Positions 9,828-22,200 of a DNA stretch of 64,000 nt are shown one piece after another. The notes beneath the pieces are model-generated. The model saw nothing but the letters and a program-made list of their open reading frames with translations, ran no database searches and had not been told where the DNA came from. Numbering within the stretch: the stretch's first letter is position 1; each line of letters starts with the position of its first letter. The DNA comes from Agrocybe praecox (taxonomy: Eukaryota; Basidiomycota; Agaricomycetes; Agaricales; Agrocybaceae): positions 2,471,001-2,535,000 of the forward strand of contig OZ024843.1 in the NCBI GenBank assembly GCA_964017145.1, read 5' to 3'. Position numbers and translations under genes: made by a program.

Positions 9828-12515
9828 ATGGTTTCTTCCAGTGTTCTTGGTTTTCCCCGCATCGGTATGTCTTCAATCGCATCCTCTGTTTCATATCTAA
9901 CGACGTGACTAGGTGCTAACCGTGAAGTAAAAAAGGCAGTCGAAGCCTACTGGGCCGGAAAGATCTCTGCTGATGATCTCACCAAAGCTGCTGCTGAGGT
10001 CAAGAAGGCCAGCTGGACCAACGTCAAGGCCAAAGGTGTTGATTTTGTCCCCAGGTTCGTCTTTTTTTTCGATCCATCATTTGACCGTCAGTTTTGATCT
10101 TATCTCTTTAGCGGTGAATTCTCCCTCTACGATCACGTCCTTGATCACTCTGCTGCATTCAACGTCATCCCCAAACGTTATCAAGGTCTCGGGTTGTCTC
10201 CTCTCGATGTCTACTTCGCCATGGGCCGTGGTCGTCAATCCGAGGGTGTCGATGTCCCTGCTTCCGAGATGAAGAAGTGGTGCGTATTTTTAATCCGATG
10301 TTTTTTCTTCTTTTCTGATCTTGTTATCAGGTTCGATTCCAACTACCACTTTGTCGTCCCCGAGTTCTCGGAAGAGACTGACTTCAAGTTGAACTTCAAC
10401 AAGGCTGTTGAGGAATTCAAGGAGGCCCAGGCTGCTGGTGTCACCACCCGCCCTGTTGTCCTTGGTCCCGTCTCTTTCCTCGTTCTCGGAAAGGCCGGAA
10501 AAGATGCCAAGCCAGGCTTCCAGCCCATCAGCTTGCTCTCCAAGCTCATCCCCATCTACGAGACTCTCCTCGCTGACCTCAAAGCTGCTGGTGCTGAGTG
10601 GGTCCAAGTCGATGAGCCTATCCTAGTCCTCGACAGCGCCAAGAACCTCGAAACTCAATTTGTTTCCGCCTACACCGCTCTTGCCAAGGTTGCCCCTAAG
10701 ATCCTCCTCACCACCTACTTCGCTCGTCTCGAATCCAACATCGAATATATTGCCAAGCTCCCCATTGCCGGTCTCCACATCGATCTTGATCGTGCCCCAG
10801 AACAGCTCGACAGCGTCATCGCTGCCATCAAGCCCACCAACATCGTCTTGTCCCTTGGTCTCGTCTCTGGTCGTAACATCTGGAAGACCGACTTTGAACA
10901 TGCTATCAAACTCGGCCAGAAAGCCATTGACGCTCTTGGTGCAGACCGTGTCGTCGTTGCTACTTCTTCTTCCCTCCTTCACACCCCCGTCACCCTTGCC
11001 TCTGAGAAGAAGTTGACAGAAGAGCAGAAGGATTGGTTCTCCTTCGCTTTGGAGAAGGCCGGTGAAGTTGCCACTATCGCCGCTGTCCTTTCCGGTTCTC
11101 AGGACGCTGCCGTCGCTGCTGCTTTGGAAGCAAACAAAGTTTCCATCGCCAAGCGCCGTGCCTTCGAGAGCAACTCCGATGACGCTGTTCGCAAGCGCCT
11201 TGCCGCTGTTACTGAGGACCAGTACCACCGCAAGAGTCCCTTCGCTGTTCGCAAGGAAGTCCAGGCCAAGCACCTCAACCTTCCCAAATTCCCCACCACC
11301 ACCATTGGCTCGTTCCCTGTAAGTAAAATTAGTTCCATGTGCGTTAGACCGGCTTTCCTTATGCATTCATATATTCTCTAGCAAACCAAAGAGATTCGTC
11401 AAGCTCGTGCTAAGCTCGGCAAGAACGAAATTACCCCTGAACAATACGAAGACTTCATCAAGAAGGAAGTCGAACTCGTTGTTCGTTTCCAGGAGAAGAT
11501 TGGTATTGACCTCTTGGTCCACGGTGAACCCGAGCGAAATGACATGGTTCAATACTTCGGTGAACAACTCCAAGGATTTGTCTTCACCCAGAACGCCTGG
11601 GTCCAGAGCTACGGCTCTCGGTACGTTTTTCTTTTCGACGCTTTCTATGAACTTCTTCTAAGCCATATTTTTCATGCAGCTACGTTCGTCCCCCCATCAT
11701 CGTCTCCGATGTCAGCCGTCCCTCTGCCATGACTGTTCAGTGGTCGAGCTATGCTCAGAGCCTGACTTCCAAGCCTATGAAAGGAATGTTGACCGGTCCC
11801 GTCACCATCCTCAACTGGTCCTTCCCCCGTGCCGACGTCTCCAGGGAATTGCAATCCAAGCAACTTGCCCTTGCTCTCCGTGACGAAGTTGTTGACCTCG
11901 AGAAGGCTGGCATCAGTGCCATCCAGGTCGATGAGCCCGCCATCCGTGAAGGAGTACGTTTATCTATTTTTTCTCCCACTGTCCTAGAATTGACATCGTC
12001 TTTTAGTTGCCTCTTCGTCGCGCTGACTGGGATGCTTACCTCAAATGGGCCGTTGACTCCTTCAAACTCGCCACCGCCGGTGTTACCGATCAACTCCAAA
12101 CCCACTCCCACTTCTGCTACTCCGATTTCGACGATATCTTCCCATCCATCCAACGTCTCGATGCTGATGTCATCTCCATCGAGGCTTCCAAGAGCGACAT
12201 GAAGCTCCTTAACACCTTCAAGCAATACGGTTACTCCAACCAGATCGGCCCTGGTGTCTACGATATCCACTCTCCTCGTGTTCCCGGAAGCCAGGAAATC
12301 AAGGACCGTCTCAAGTCCATGCTTGACATCCTCCCTGACTCCCTCCTCTTCGTCAACCCCGTAAGTTTGATGGTTCTTGTCTGTGCTTGTGCATGCTTAC
12401 TGAATATAATTGTTTACAGGATTGCGGTCTTAAGACCCGTGGATGGAAGGAGACCGAAGCCTCGCTCGTCAACCTTGTTGAGGGTGCCAAGTGGGCTCGT
12501 GAGAACTATGCCTAA
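9828..12515 (+). CDS. MET6: Cobalamin-independent methionine synthase
   Basis: Transfers a methyl group from 5-methyltetrahydropteroyltri-glutamate to homocysteine, making methionine in the cytosol. Exons 9828-9864, 9913-10054, 10112-10279, 10331-11318, 11382-11620, 11680-11953, 12007-12360 and 12420-12515 give 765 residues, the standard MetE length. Recognisable are the N-terminal [16 protein letters not shown], the folate-domain barrel, [13 protein letters not shown], and the zinc/homocysteine site in [10 protein letters not shown] and [11 protein letters not shown]. Codon use is strongly biased to C-ending codons (GTC, CTC, AAG), far more than in neighbours, which indicates very high expression. 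The first exon is only 37 nt. No defects seen. Confidence 0.97.
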
Positions 12516-13407
12516 ATTGATCTCTATCTTCCGCTTCAACAGCGTTCGCGATCTGGTTAATTTATAACCACCGAGTCTTAATATGGATGTCTGTGGTTTT
12601 GACCGTTCCGTGCTTGTGGCGATATAATCAATTGACGGCTTGGGCGTCACCCAAAAAACTAAAAGGGGCGCGATGCTGCGAGATATGGCCCGCGAGATGC
12701 TTCAATATCGAGGAGGCAGGGATCTTTGCGTGTTTGTAGCCGTAGTATCAGGATTTCAACAATCCGTTTTGCATGTATCACAATCAGCTTGTATATTTAC
12801 ATCAACATAGAACGCTTCTTTTGCATGGCTTCACTTCTGTTGTACGATTTCTGAGTTCCAATAAGGAGAATGTCAAATTCATAAACTTGACAAATTCTGA
12901 AGTATGGATAGAAAAGGATATAAATAATTTTAGGTAGTGTCCGAATCTGTTGATACAAGCCGATACAACTCTATACATAGATAGTTGGTTGGTCAAAAGT
13001 CCAGATATGTAGTACAAAAAGTGGAATGTGAAGTATGCAAGGCTAATAAATCGTGTCATCCTATATAACAAGAGTCGCGGGAAACCATCCGGACTCGCTC
13101 TTTTGTTTCGCCTTGGGGGCATTTTTTGAGCTGCAGGCGTGATTTCCTGATAAGCACCAGGTGGAACCTGCGCTATTGGAAGCCTGGAATGGGGTCTATG
13201 TCTGCTCGAGTAGCCAGATCACTCTCAATAGTAGAGCATAGACAGGCTGGCAAAATCATACGCGGCAAGACACGTCCCAATGAAAGGGGGTCGCCTACCG
13301 TATCTAATTGTCAACCGATATGGTAGTGGTGGGGCAGCGCACATGGCGCTTATATGGGAAAACCTCTGCGGCTGGATGAGAAAATCCAGCCCAATATGGG
13401 CCATAGC
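12516..13407. other. Intergenic: convergent 3' regions of MET6 and the Ser-rich gene
   Basis: About 890 bp between two stop codons facing each other. Both strands hold only short ORFs with poor codon use. The sequence is A/T-rich from 12730 to 13080, consistent with 3' UTRs and terminators. Nothing else recognised. Confidence 0.4.
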
Positions 13408-13662
13408 TCAGTTACCACCGAGCCATTTCCTAAGCGATGATCTCGACTTGGTGGATGAGGCCTTGGAGGACCTTGAACTTGTGGATCCACTTGAGACCTG
13501 CTTGTTGGAGGGGCGCAGGACGAATCCGAACTCTTCGTACATCTCGTACGCGTCGCGCGAGGAGCTTGAAGAAGAAGGGTTGAAGAGGTTGAAGGATGGT
13601 GCGGCAGATTTTGTGGAGGATGGGAATAGCGAATATGAGCTTGCAGAGGCGGAGTAAGACAT
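13408..13662 (-). CDS. Small Ser-rich hypothetical protein, 84 aa
   Basis: Single-exon ORF starting MSYSASASSYSLFPSSTK and ending SSLRKWLGGN. It is about one third Ser, basic at the C terminus, with a short ordered-looking centre (YEMYEEFGFVLRPS). It has no signal peptide or membrane segment. I favour this strand over the overlapping plus-strand ORF (13280-13657) because codon third positions are C-rich as in expressed genes, the ATG follows a C-rich leader, and a good TATA box lies about 190 bp upstream. Function unknown; the ordered centre could be a short interaction motif. Confidence 0.6.
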   Translation of the reverse strand: MSYSASASSYSLFPSSTKSAAPSFNLFNPSSSSSSRDAYEMYEEFGFVLRPSNKQVSSGSTSSRSSKASSTKSRSSLRKWLGGN

Positions 13663-14094
13663 GATATTGGAAGGTGTGGGTAGGTGGGTAGAATCTATGA
13701 CACAAAGACGATGAGCGACTAATCAAAGTGCTTGCTTCTTGTGTGACGAGGTAAAGGGTGAGGTGTTGAGAAAGGCTGAAAGAAACTGAAAATTGGTGGG
13801 GTGAGCAATCAGCTGGTGAGTGCTGGGGAATCTGAGTCGAATTCGCTCCTCTTTTTATACCTTTGGTCCATCAATGGTGGCGGTGACAATCAAGCAATCC
13901 AAATATCTCAAGACCTCGAAATTTACCTTATGAGGTATATGTTTGGTAACGAAAGACGGAAGCCAAATAAGGTGGCGCGTTGTCAAGGAGACGAAATAAA
14001 TGCGGATTGGTTACGCTTGCCAAATACCATGTTTGTACACCTATGTTTGTTTGGACAACGTACAAAAGACAAACATAGCTACACCGCCACCCAT
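13663..14094. other. Intergenic: promoter and leader of the Ser-rich gene, end of photolyase
   Basis: These 432 bp lie between two minus-strand genes. The part nearest 13663 is the C-rich leader and TATA promoter of the Ser-rich gene. The remainder, toward 14094, is presumably photolyase 3' UTR; I see nothing else in it. Confidence 0.45.
13852..13859 (-). promoter_or_regulatory. TATA box of the Ser-rich gene
   Basis: Minus-strand TATAAAAA precedes the ATG at 13662 by about 190 nt; a transcription start near 13825 would leave a long C/T-rich leader. It is one of few clear TATA boxes in the window. Confidence 0.55.
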
Positions 14095-16330
14095 TCATGC
14101 TTGGCCGGGGAATTTGTATCGTCTTAAAGCTCTGTCCCGTGCTTCATTGTGTGCAATAATCGGCCGTGGATACCCAAGTTTGTCTGCCAGTTTAGCACTT
14201 GGATTATGTAATTCTATGGCAAATTCCCACTGAGTTTCGAACAATGAAAAAATACAAGGTGGCCCATATTGGGACATACCTGGTCCTCTAACAGCCTTCA
14301 GCTCTGGAACCCAATGACGGATGAATTCGCCTCCGGGATCAGTCTGCCAAAGAGATTATTAACGACGATTTAGGAAGCAGAAAACCTTGACCGACCTTCT
14401 GGCTCTGAGTATATGGATTGAATATCCTAAAATAAGGACACGGATCAACTCCTGTACTTGCGCACCATTGCCATCCCCCGTTATTGGAGGAAAGATCCCC
14501 GTCAATGAGTTTCTCCATGAAGTACTATTGAAAGAATGATCAGTTTCTAACAATTTCCATACATAGAAAAATGAACGGCACCCGCTCTCCGACTCTCCAA
14601 TCAATCATCAAATCCTTGGTCAAGTACATCGCAGAAATCATTCTTGCGCGATTGTGCATCCAACCCATTGTATTCATGCATCTCATCGCCGCATCTACGA
14701 TTGGTATTCCTGTCATTCCCTTTTTCCACCTCTGAAGTGTTTCACTGTCGTTTTCTTCATTGTCCTCGATTCCAACAGTAGACTTGCTAGAGAGTTGGTG
14801 ATTTTCCCAAACAATCTGGGAGAATTTCTCAATGTATGGTCTACCCATAGAGACTCGGGGGAAAGCGGCAAGAATATTGACGTAAAAATCGCGCCATGCA
14901 ACTTCCTGCATCCATCGGCCAAGTCCAGAAGATTTTTCCGTCTCGACTTTGCCCGATGTTGAAAGAAGAATAGTGGCGCGAGCACATTCTCGCGCAGATA
15001 GTACTCCAGATGATAGATAAGTGCTGAAAAGAGTGGGCAGTTAGGCAACTATAGATGGAATCGACAATAAGAAACGAACCTAATTCGACTAGTAGTGTCG
15101 CTGTCCACCCTATCTCTATCCTTCTCGTATTTTGCTCCCCTATTATTTTTAGTGCATTTTTCTGCTCCTTTAGCCAAAGGATCGGCTCCTCCGAGTTGAG
15201 ATGTACGTTTTTTTGTGGTAAGAAATCTTTCAAGCACCTGGCTGTAATTCAGCAGAAATCGACCACTAAATGCGTTATGTATACACACCTGGCCTGCGGC
15301 TTCTTCTCCTTCGGGCCATACTTCTCGCATTCTTGCTAAGTCATCAGCTGGCAATTTAAATCCTTCGACGAATTCTGGGACACCAGAGTCAAACAGAGAC
15401 GATAAAGTGTTTGATGACCGGATTGAAGCATCGTTGGGTTCAGGGTAAGGGCAATCTTCTAGATAGTATGCGATATTGGCGTTGACAGTAGCTATCCAGT
15501 TCCTTTGATATGGAGAATAAACCTAAATAATATTCTTGTTAGAGAACTTTATAGAATATCAAGGCCTCGAACGCACTGCATAGGCTTTGTTTTGTTTATT
15601 GAGGAGAACCCCGGGTTCTACGATGCATTTATCATGGAGGAAGGTAACATTTATACCCTTGGGCTGGGCAAGAGTGAACGTCTGGATATCCCTCCGCAGT
15701 TCGTCCACTTCGTATTCCAGATTTGCATAAAGGGACCGTGCACCATAGTCCTCACACAAGGAAAGAACAAACTGTGGGATAGTTTTCCGGGGCTTATGTG
15801 TCACCACAACCAAAGGAATACGAAGGTCAGAGAGGGATTTCTACATTGATTCATTTAGCATCCCAGCTTCTGATGAAGGTATGATAAACCTATCACCTTC
15901 AGGGAGACGAGATTGCGAAGAACAAAGTCAATCCGGCGGGGACTGCGATCATGAGCAATATAGTCTTGAGGACTGATCACAAATAAAACGACCAGCGGAA
16001 TATTTTCCTTTCGTGCTTGCGCCGACGCTCGGCTGAGTGCTTTATTGTCGCGAACTGAAAACTCTGGATGTAGTTGTGGTGAAAAGAAAAGGTTGAATTC
16101 TCACGTCTAAGATCATGCATTCGCATCCAATATAGAATCGAGGTGCCAGCTTTCGGTTCCTGTCTTGGTTGGGACAACAACACCGTCAGCCGTGATAGAG
16201 GCGTGTCAGCGTCAACAGCCGCTCCCGCCTCAGCCGTCGCAGCTTTGATTGGATTGAACGTCTTAGAAACGTTTGCGCGTTTTACTGCGACCGGATCTAT
16301 CGATTCCACTGAATGTGAACGCTTAACCAT
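14095..16330 (-). CDS. PHR1: Class I CPD DNA photolyase
   Basis: Light-driven FAD flavoprotein that reverses cyclobutane pyrimidine dimers. Several introns interrupt it; the first exon ends near 16108. Diagnostic blocks are [14 protein letters not shown] (antenna domain start), GITVHPQ-type blocks not clearly seen, then in the FAD domain [56 protein letters not shown], and [11 protein letters not shown]. The C terminus reads [21 protein letters not shown] give the ATG at 16330 (MVKRSHS) as the start; in-frame ATGs at 16390 and 16447 would add 20 and 39 residues, and the 16390 form looks like a mitochondrial presequence. The upstream gene DOM34 ends at 16457, only 10 nt before the most distal ATG. 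Confidence 0.9.
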
Positions 16331-16456
16331 GGATATTTTTTGGGTGAAAAAGAAAGGAGAGAATAGCTTTAGCTTCGGAAGTCGTTGCATTTTAAGGCTC
16401 ACACATGTCGATAGGGGGAAAAGATCGCGAGTAACACGTGACGGCATCTTGTTAGT

Positions 16457-18056
16457 CTAAGGTATGACATCAGACTCATTGGTGTTATTAGATTCTTCGC
16501 GTAGTCGCTGTGCTTCTTCTGCTGCCTCTCGTTCTTCTGCTTCGACCACTTCAACGTCCAACGGAAATGTTAGGATTGCTGCGATTCCAGTTAGCTGATT
16601 CAGCTCTGTTTGGTTTTCCGTTAGCCGTTGATAGACGGAAAGCAAAATGGATGTCAACTAACGTTGCCCTGATTCGTGCATGCTTGAAAATATTACGACT
16701 TCACCGCCTTTGCCCTGGACAGCTTCTGTCAATGCAACATACTTTTTCCGAGTAGTTGGGTCGCTTGATCTATCAAAATTTTAGTTTGGCACGAACAGAA
16801 CGAACAATTATTTATATAACATTACCGGAATAGATCGTCAGATATTAACAAGGTTCCAATCGCCCCTCGGTCGGCAGCCAAGCAGACATGATCTGGTCCA
16901 TACCATGCACGCATTTCTTCACTGCCGAGCATTTTAAAGAATCTAAGGCTGATCGTCATTTTCTGGAGAAGACCAATATGAAGTTTACTGACCGATCAAG
17001 AGCAACACCTTCTCTGGCGAATTTAGTATCTTTCAGCTGGCTAGTGACCTACATTGATATGAATCGAATGCAGTTTTAATGCTGGTTTTGCTACCCACCT
17101 CTGGGCTTTGCAGCACTTCCACAAGGCTATGCACATGTGGGCTGGTGATATGCACCTTGAGGCATTTTTCCTTCATTGCTTTATGCAATATCTTGTCTCC
17201 CCTTTTGCTGGATTCAGCTAGAATGTAATCGTATACAGCATCTCTGACCCAGCCCGGACTTGCAATGACGATGGCCCGAAGGCCGACGTTGGCGTATGGT
17301 ATGTGCCGTGTAAAAGAATCGTAAAGGGCAGAGTAGAACTTTTCTAGGCCTTTGTCGTGCTGTGAAGCACCAGTTGACGATGACTTTCGGGGAATGGAGA
17401 CGTTCAAGCGATGCGTAACCAAGGTCATATGCTGGGAAAGCAGGCAAAAGGCTGCTACACCTTCTCCACAGACAACTGCAGCAACTTCAGCTCCTTTGCC
17501 CGGGATGATAGCCTCCTCGACACGAGCGAGAGCGATGCTATCCCAACCGTCAAATTTCTCTATTCTTACATCGCGATTCGGTTCCAGATCAAGAGTATGG
17601 AAGGCTCCAAGTTTTACATGGGCATTTTCTGAGACGACGGGCCCAGAGATATGCAAAGTAGCTGAAGGAGAATCCTCGACCTGTTCACTGCCCTCTTGAT
17701 TTGCGGGTTTTCCTCCAGCAGCAAAGTCGACGCGTTTGACCTGGAGAGTAAGGCTGAGACGCACTCGATGCGATTCCGTCGAGCCAGTAGATGAAACGTT
17801 TTGAACCCGTCTGGTGCAGATAAGATATCGAATCAAATGAGCCGATTGGTACAAGCCTTACCGAATAGCAGGTGCACGGACTGAGTCTCCATTCTGGATA
17901 AGGTTGTATAAATGCCACATGTCTTCATCGTCTTCTGGCCGTAATGTTACATAGCCCTAGACAACCTGTTAGGGATCAACTGAACGAATGAACTTTGAAT
18001 AGATCTGCAAAGCTTACTGCTCCATGTTTGTCGACGAATCTGTTCACTAATTTCAT
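16457..18056 (-). CDS. DOM34: Pelota/Dom34 ribosome rescue factor
   Basis: eRF1-like protein that, with Hbs1, recognises stalled ribosomes in no-go and non-stop decay. The gene starts with a 39-nt exon (18056-18018, [13 protein letters not shown]); the next exon gives [20 protein letters not shown], the Sm-like N-terminal domain. The central domain shows [20 protein letters not shown] and the C-terminal domain an eRF1-3-like [22 protein letters not shown] end followed by an acidic tail typical of pelota. The GGQ motif of true release factors is absent, as expected. Introns are of 45-60 nt. It runs in tandem with the photolyase immediately downstream. Confidence 0.94.
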
Positions 18057-18209
18057 GTTGAGAGCTTGCAAATATCCGGCATAGAATAAAGGGTAAATTA
18101 TGATATGATCGTCAAAGGTAAGATGTTTGGGTGGCTATTTGCATTTGATATAAATAAGATCATGGACAAATCACTAATTTGGACATCCATTCTTTATCAC
18201 ATTACTATC

Positions 18210-19194
18210 ATGTCAAGGTAGGGTCTGCCGCTTGCTTGTGCAGTTTATCTCCAACTCATTATAACTCTCAGTTCCAAGGCAGCTTCTTTGGCTGCCAGGC
18301 TCGTAGAAAATAACAATCCTGGTAGATCAAGACGTGACTTCAACTCTGACTCTGACGACGAGGCTTTGTTTGCTGAACTCGAAGAGGAGATTGAGAATGA
18401 CTCGAATCCCTTAATACGAGAAACAGGTCTTCAGGTTCTCAAGGCAGAGTAAGGTGGGATTCACCCTTCGTATTCCTTGCTTGGCTTATATTCGTTGCGC
18501 TACAGGATGGAACGCATGAAACATATGCGAGAAAACCAATACGGGATCTACACCGAAATCAAAGACGAAAAGGAAGTGGTGCGGGTGAGTGCGTGAGTCT
18601 ACTTCGTACAGTTGATCTATCCTGTTTAGTTGTTGACAAATTTCCTTTACTGCAGGCATGAACCTCGTTGTGTCGCTCATTTCTACCATCCCAACTTCAA
18701 ACGGTGTGAAATAATGGATAAACATCTCGAAGTATGTCCGTCCCCGAATCACTATTCCTACCCATTGTGACGTTTACTATAGAAATTGACACCCAAGTTC
18801 CCGACCACCCGCTTTATTCGTGTTCATGTTGAGAATATTCCTTGGCTTGTTGAAAAGCTTTTTATCAAAGTTCTCCCGTGCGTGATCTGTTTCGTCGACG
18901 GTGTCGCGAAAGATAGGCAAGTCATTATCTATCTTGTGTTCAGGTTTCATCTTATCGTGTATTTCCAGGTTGGTGGGGTTTGAGGAACTGGGAAACGAGG
19001 ATAACTTCAACACGGCCATATTGGAGTTGCGGTTGTCACAATCAGGTACGCCTTAACTCATTATCTGGCTGTATAAGATCTCATTTGTTGCAGGTGTCAT
19101 AAAAAAGGGCAATGGAAGCACGCTGCAACCTCTGTTTCAAGTCTCTTCTTCACGCATGACAAAAGACGATGAAGTCTTCGATCTGGATGAATAA
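18210..19194 (+). CDS. TXNDC9/phosducin-like thioredoxin-fold protein
   Basis: Cytosolic cofactor of the chaperonin CCT that helps actin and tubulin folding (known for TXNDC9 and yeast Plp1). Seven exons (18210-18217, 18272-18448, 18506-18592, 18656-18731, 18783-18916, 18969-19045, 19094-19194) give 219 residues. Visible are the helical N terminus ending EVVRVSAHEPRC, then VAHFYHPNFKRCEIMDKHLE, and FPTTRFIRVHVENIPWLVEK. The active-site CxxC of thioredoxin is missing, as in the family. The first coding exon is only 8 nt. The third intron uses the second of two overlapping GTGAGT donors, and the fifth (18917-18968) is a GC-AG intron with donor AG/GCAAGT. Confidence 0.9.
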
Positions 19195-19269
19195 GGCTAC
19201 CAATGCATTAAAACAGAAATTGCGTCGAAATAATATGAATAATAATAACAACGAAAGAAGATGTGTATA

Positions 19270-22200
19270 CTACCCAAACAGACGGAAGCGTATTATTGTC
19301 CGTTGTCCTGGAATAAGACGATGTGAATGGTCCGGAAGAACAGCGATCTCTAGTTCACACTGCATAATCTTCGCACAAGATCTAGTGGAGACCTTGCCTT
19401 CCTTTGATATTGGCTGGAGGACGGGGACGGGATATAGACATGAGAATCGAACAGCAATACCTCCAGCGTCGAGAATCGACATTAATCTCCTGGGGCTGAT
19501 AGATTTTAAATAAGCTACAGCATCCAGGGTAGACGTGCAAAAAGAACCCACTTGAATTTAATTCTACCAACATATTCAATCTCTTTCTTGAACTTCATTA
19601 TACCCTTGTCCACTTCTTCCCGCCGTTTAATAATGTCAAAATCATTCGCAACGACAGAAAATTCTCCGTCAATAGAGAACAGTGCTGTTCCTACGTTTGA
19701 TGACTTGAATAAAAAGAAGATGGACTGAGTTTCAATAAATCCAGATAGTCGCGTCTTGAATTCCAGGAGGAATGACGTAAAACACTTGTACTCGTGGTAG
19801 GGGTCGGGTCCGCGAGGCTGAAGAGCGCGTAAGTTGTTATAGAGAATCGGACGTGTTAAATGCTTACCGTTTTCACGCCTTGTTTCATGGGAAGTACTGA
19901 GCGTCTATCAGAAGTATGGTTTTTCAAATTATCGCTCATCAACCATTCTCTTCTGGCGGAACATTGGTTGCAGTTCAATGAGTCATCAGGGACTAGCACT
20001 CCGCAATCGACACTCTGGCATCGGCCACTCCCGCGCTTTGGGCCTTTCCTCAAAAGATAATCCTGTAAATTGCTGTTGAGTTTAGGTGATATTTTATTTT
20101 ATGCTTTACTTACGAGCGAGCGAAGCAGAAAAACAGCGTCCGTTGATTTTTTCTTTCTCGTTTTCCGTCTGGGGCTCTTCAAGGCCTGTGCAGAAAGCAT
20201 GGATGCAAATTTTTCCTCTTTTCTTTGCTCCCTCGCACGTATTCGACATAGTGAACACATCTTCCAGTGATAATCCTCGACTGGAGGAATAATGAAAGTG
20301 CAATTTCGATTGGAGCATAGTCGAGCACCAGCAAGCAAGGTAACGTCTTCCTCCAGTTCGGTTTGTCCATTGAAAAAGTCCTTTTATATTACGTGAAAAA
20401 AAAGACATCACTCGTGGTCGAATGAAAACTTACCTTGGATAATGGCGTACCAATATTCTGCCCCTCTAACAACTCTTCGTCAAGCTTTGTATGTTTTCTT
20501 TGAAGATTTTGTCTCTTGCGTTGGTATTCTCGGCTTCTTGCACGACACATTACACAGGATTTCCAGCGATAGGAACCTGCTAGAGGTTGATTGCACTTTG
20601 CAGAGGCACATTTCCGTGAATATATCGAGCCCGCTGGACGAGCAGGTATCCGGATTTTCAAGCCTGATGGGGTGGATGGCATCTGCAAAGCAATTGGACC
20701 CATGAAATAAACTGAATAGAGGGTAACGACTGTGACTGACCTTGTCTTCTTCGGACTCTGATGAGCCAGAATCAGACTCGCCCAGGTCTCCTGAAGCCGT
20801 ACTGATATCTGTAAGGTCGCTGTCCCAGCCAGATACATCCTTGGTAGGGTCCGGAGAATTGTCTTCAGCAGCAGCAGAGTCCACTGAATTTCCTTCATTC
20901 GAAATATCGGCGAGTGGCGAAGGCTCTTCGCGTAAAATTGGTCTCTCAGGCAACTTGCGTAGTTTCTTCTGGATTGGAAAAGGTATTCCCCCATGCGTGG
21001 CCTTCTGTTCTGAATTAGAGGTCTCGTCAACGTCCATAGCATCTTCTTGAAGATTGTCCCCAGAATCAGCAGATATTGTGGTGTCAACTGTATTAAGCGT
21101 TTCATCGAGATCGGGGGAAGAAGAAGAGATACGGGATGCTGACAGTGAATCAGATTCGTCAGCCCAAGTTACGCCTTTCTTCTTCGATTTTGCAGGCAAT
21201 CGGATATATATTACTTCTTGGGTATTTGCTCCAGAACCTTCCGTTTGACTTGCCGATTTACGCGATTTCCACGTATTCCTAACGCATGCCAGACATCTTG
21301 CACTCTTAGAATCAAGAGGAATCGTTCCAGTGCAATTGACCGTTGCACACAGTTTGAGCGATCGTGAAGACTAAAATGGGGTTAGGCACTATTTCCTGAT
21401 GAAATAACATTACTTACGTTTTTAATTGACTTGGTGGCAAACAACTTCTTGGTGTCAGATGAGTTTTCTGGAGTCGGAGAAACGTGAGATTCGGTCAAGT
21501 CTATCACCTGCGGAGACGATAACTTTGGGCGCTTTCTAGGGTTATCCCCTACATTGGACCGTTGATCATCCTCGGAAGGTACTCTCTGTGGTGCCTACAG
21601 TAAGGTTAGCAAGCAATCGAATGAAAGTAGTCGTACACAAACATCATCTGAAGGTGTTCTCTGACCCAACATTTCCTGAGCCTTCATATTTCCCTGTGTA
21701 CCCAATAAGTCATGACAGTTATAAAGTTAATTTGCACAGACTCACGGAAAGTATAGACATAGCATGCTTTTGTGCGTCGGCATTTAAAGCTACATTCTCT
21801 TCGTACTGCTTGCGTGATGGAAGTGAAGATCCCTGGGCCATATTTCCTCGACAGCCTAGGCACAACTCCACAGGGTATTCAAATGGAAGCAAGACAGAAC
21901 ATCGTTGGCATGTTCGAGGGCGTTTGAAAGCTTTCCTTTGTTCTGTCACCTGGAGATGTCGCGACAGTTGAAATATATCCAATGCATACTTTAATCTATA
22001 TGGCTTACCATAGATGCAGTAGCCGCAAGCTCTCCGTGCAGATCAAAATGGCTGGGAGGTATGAGAGGTGTCATTTGTGTTCCATTACTTTCTCCAATAT
22101 CAGGGACAGGTATCGATGGCACATTGGTATGAGGGCGCTTAATATCCTCAGGAGACGGTAGGGCTCGAAGGAATTGCGTAGGTGAAGGTAATAAAGATGG

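Noticed and set aside
13280..13657. Plus-strand ORF of 125 codons overlapping the Ser-rich gene
   Set aside because: It is the antisense shadow of the minus-strand gene, which has the better codon pattern, start context and TATA box.
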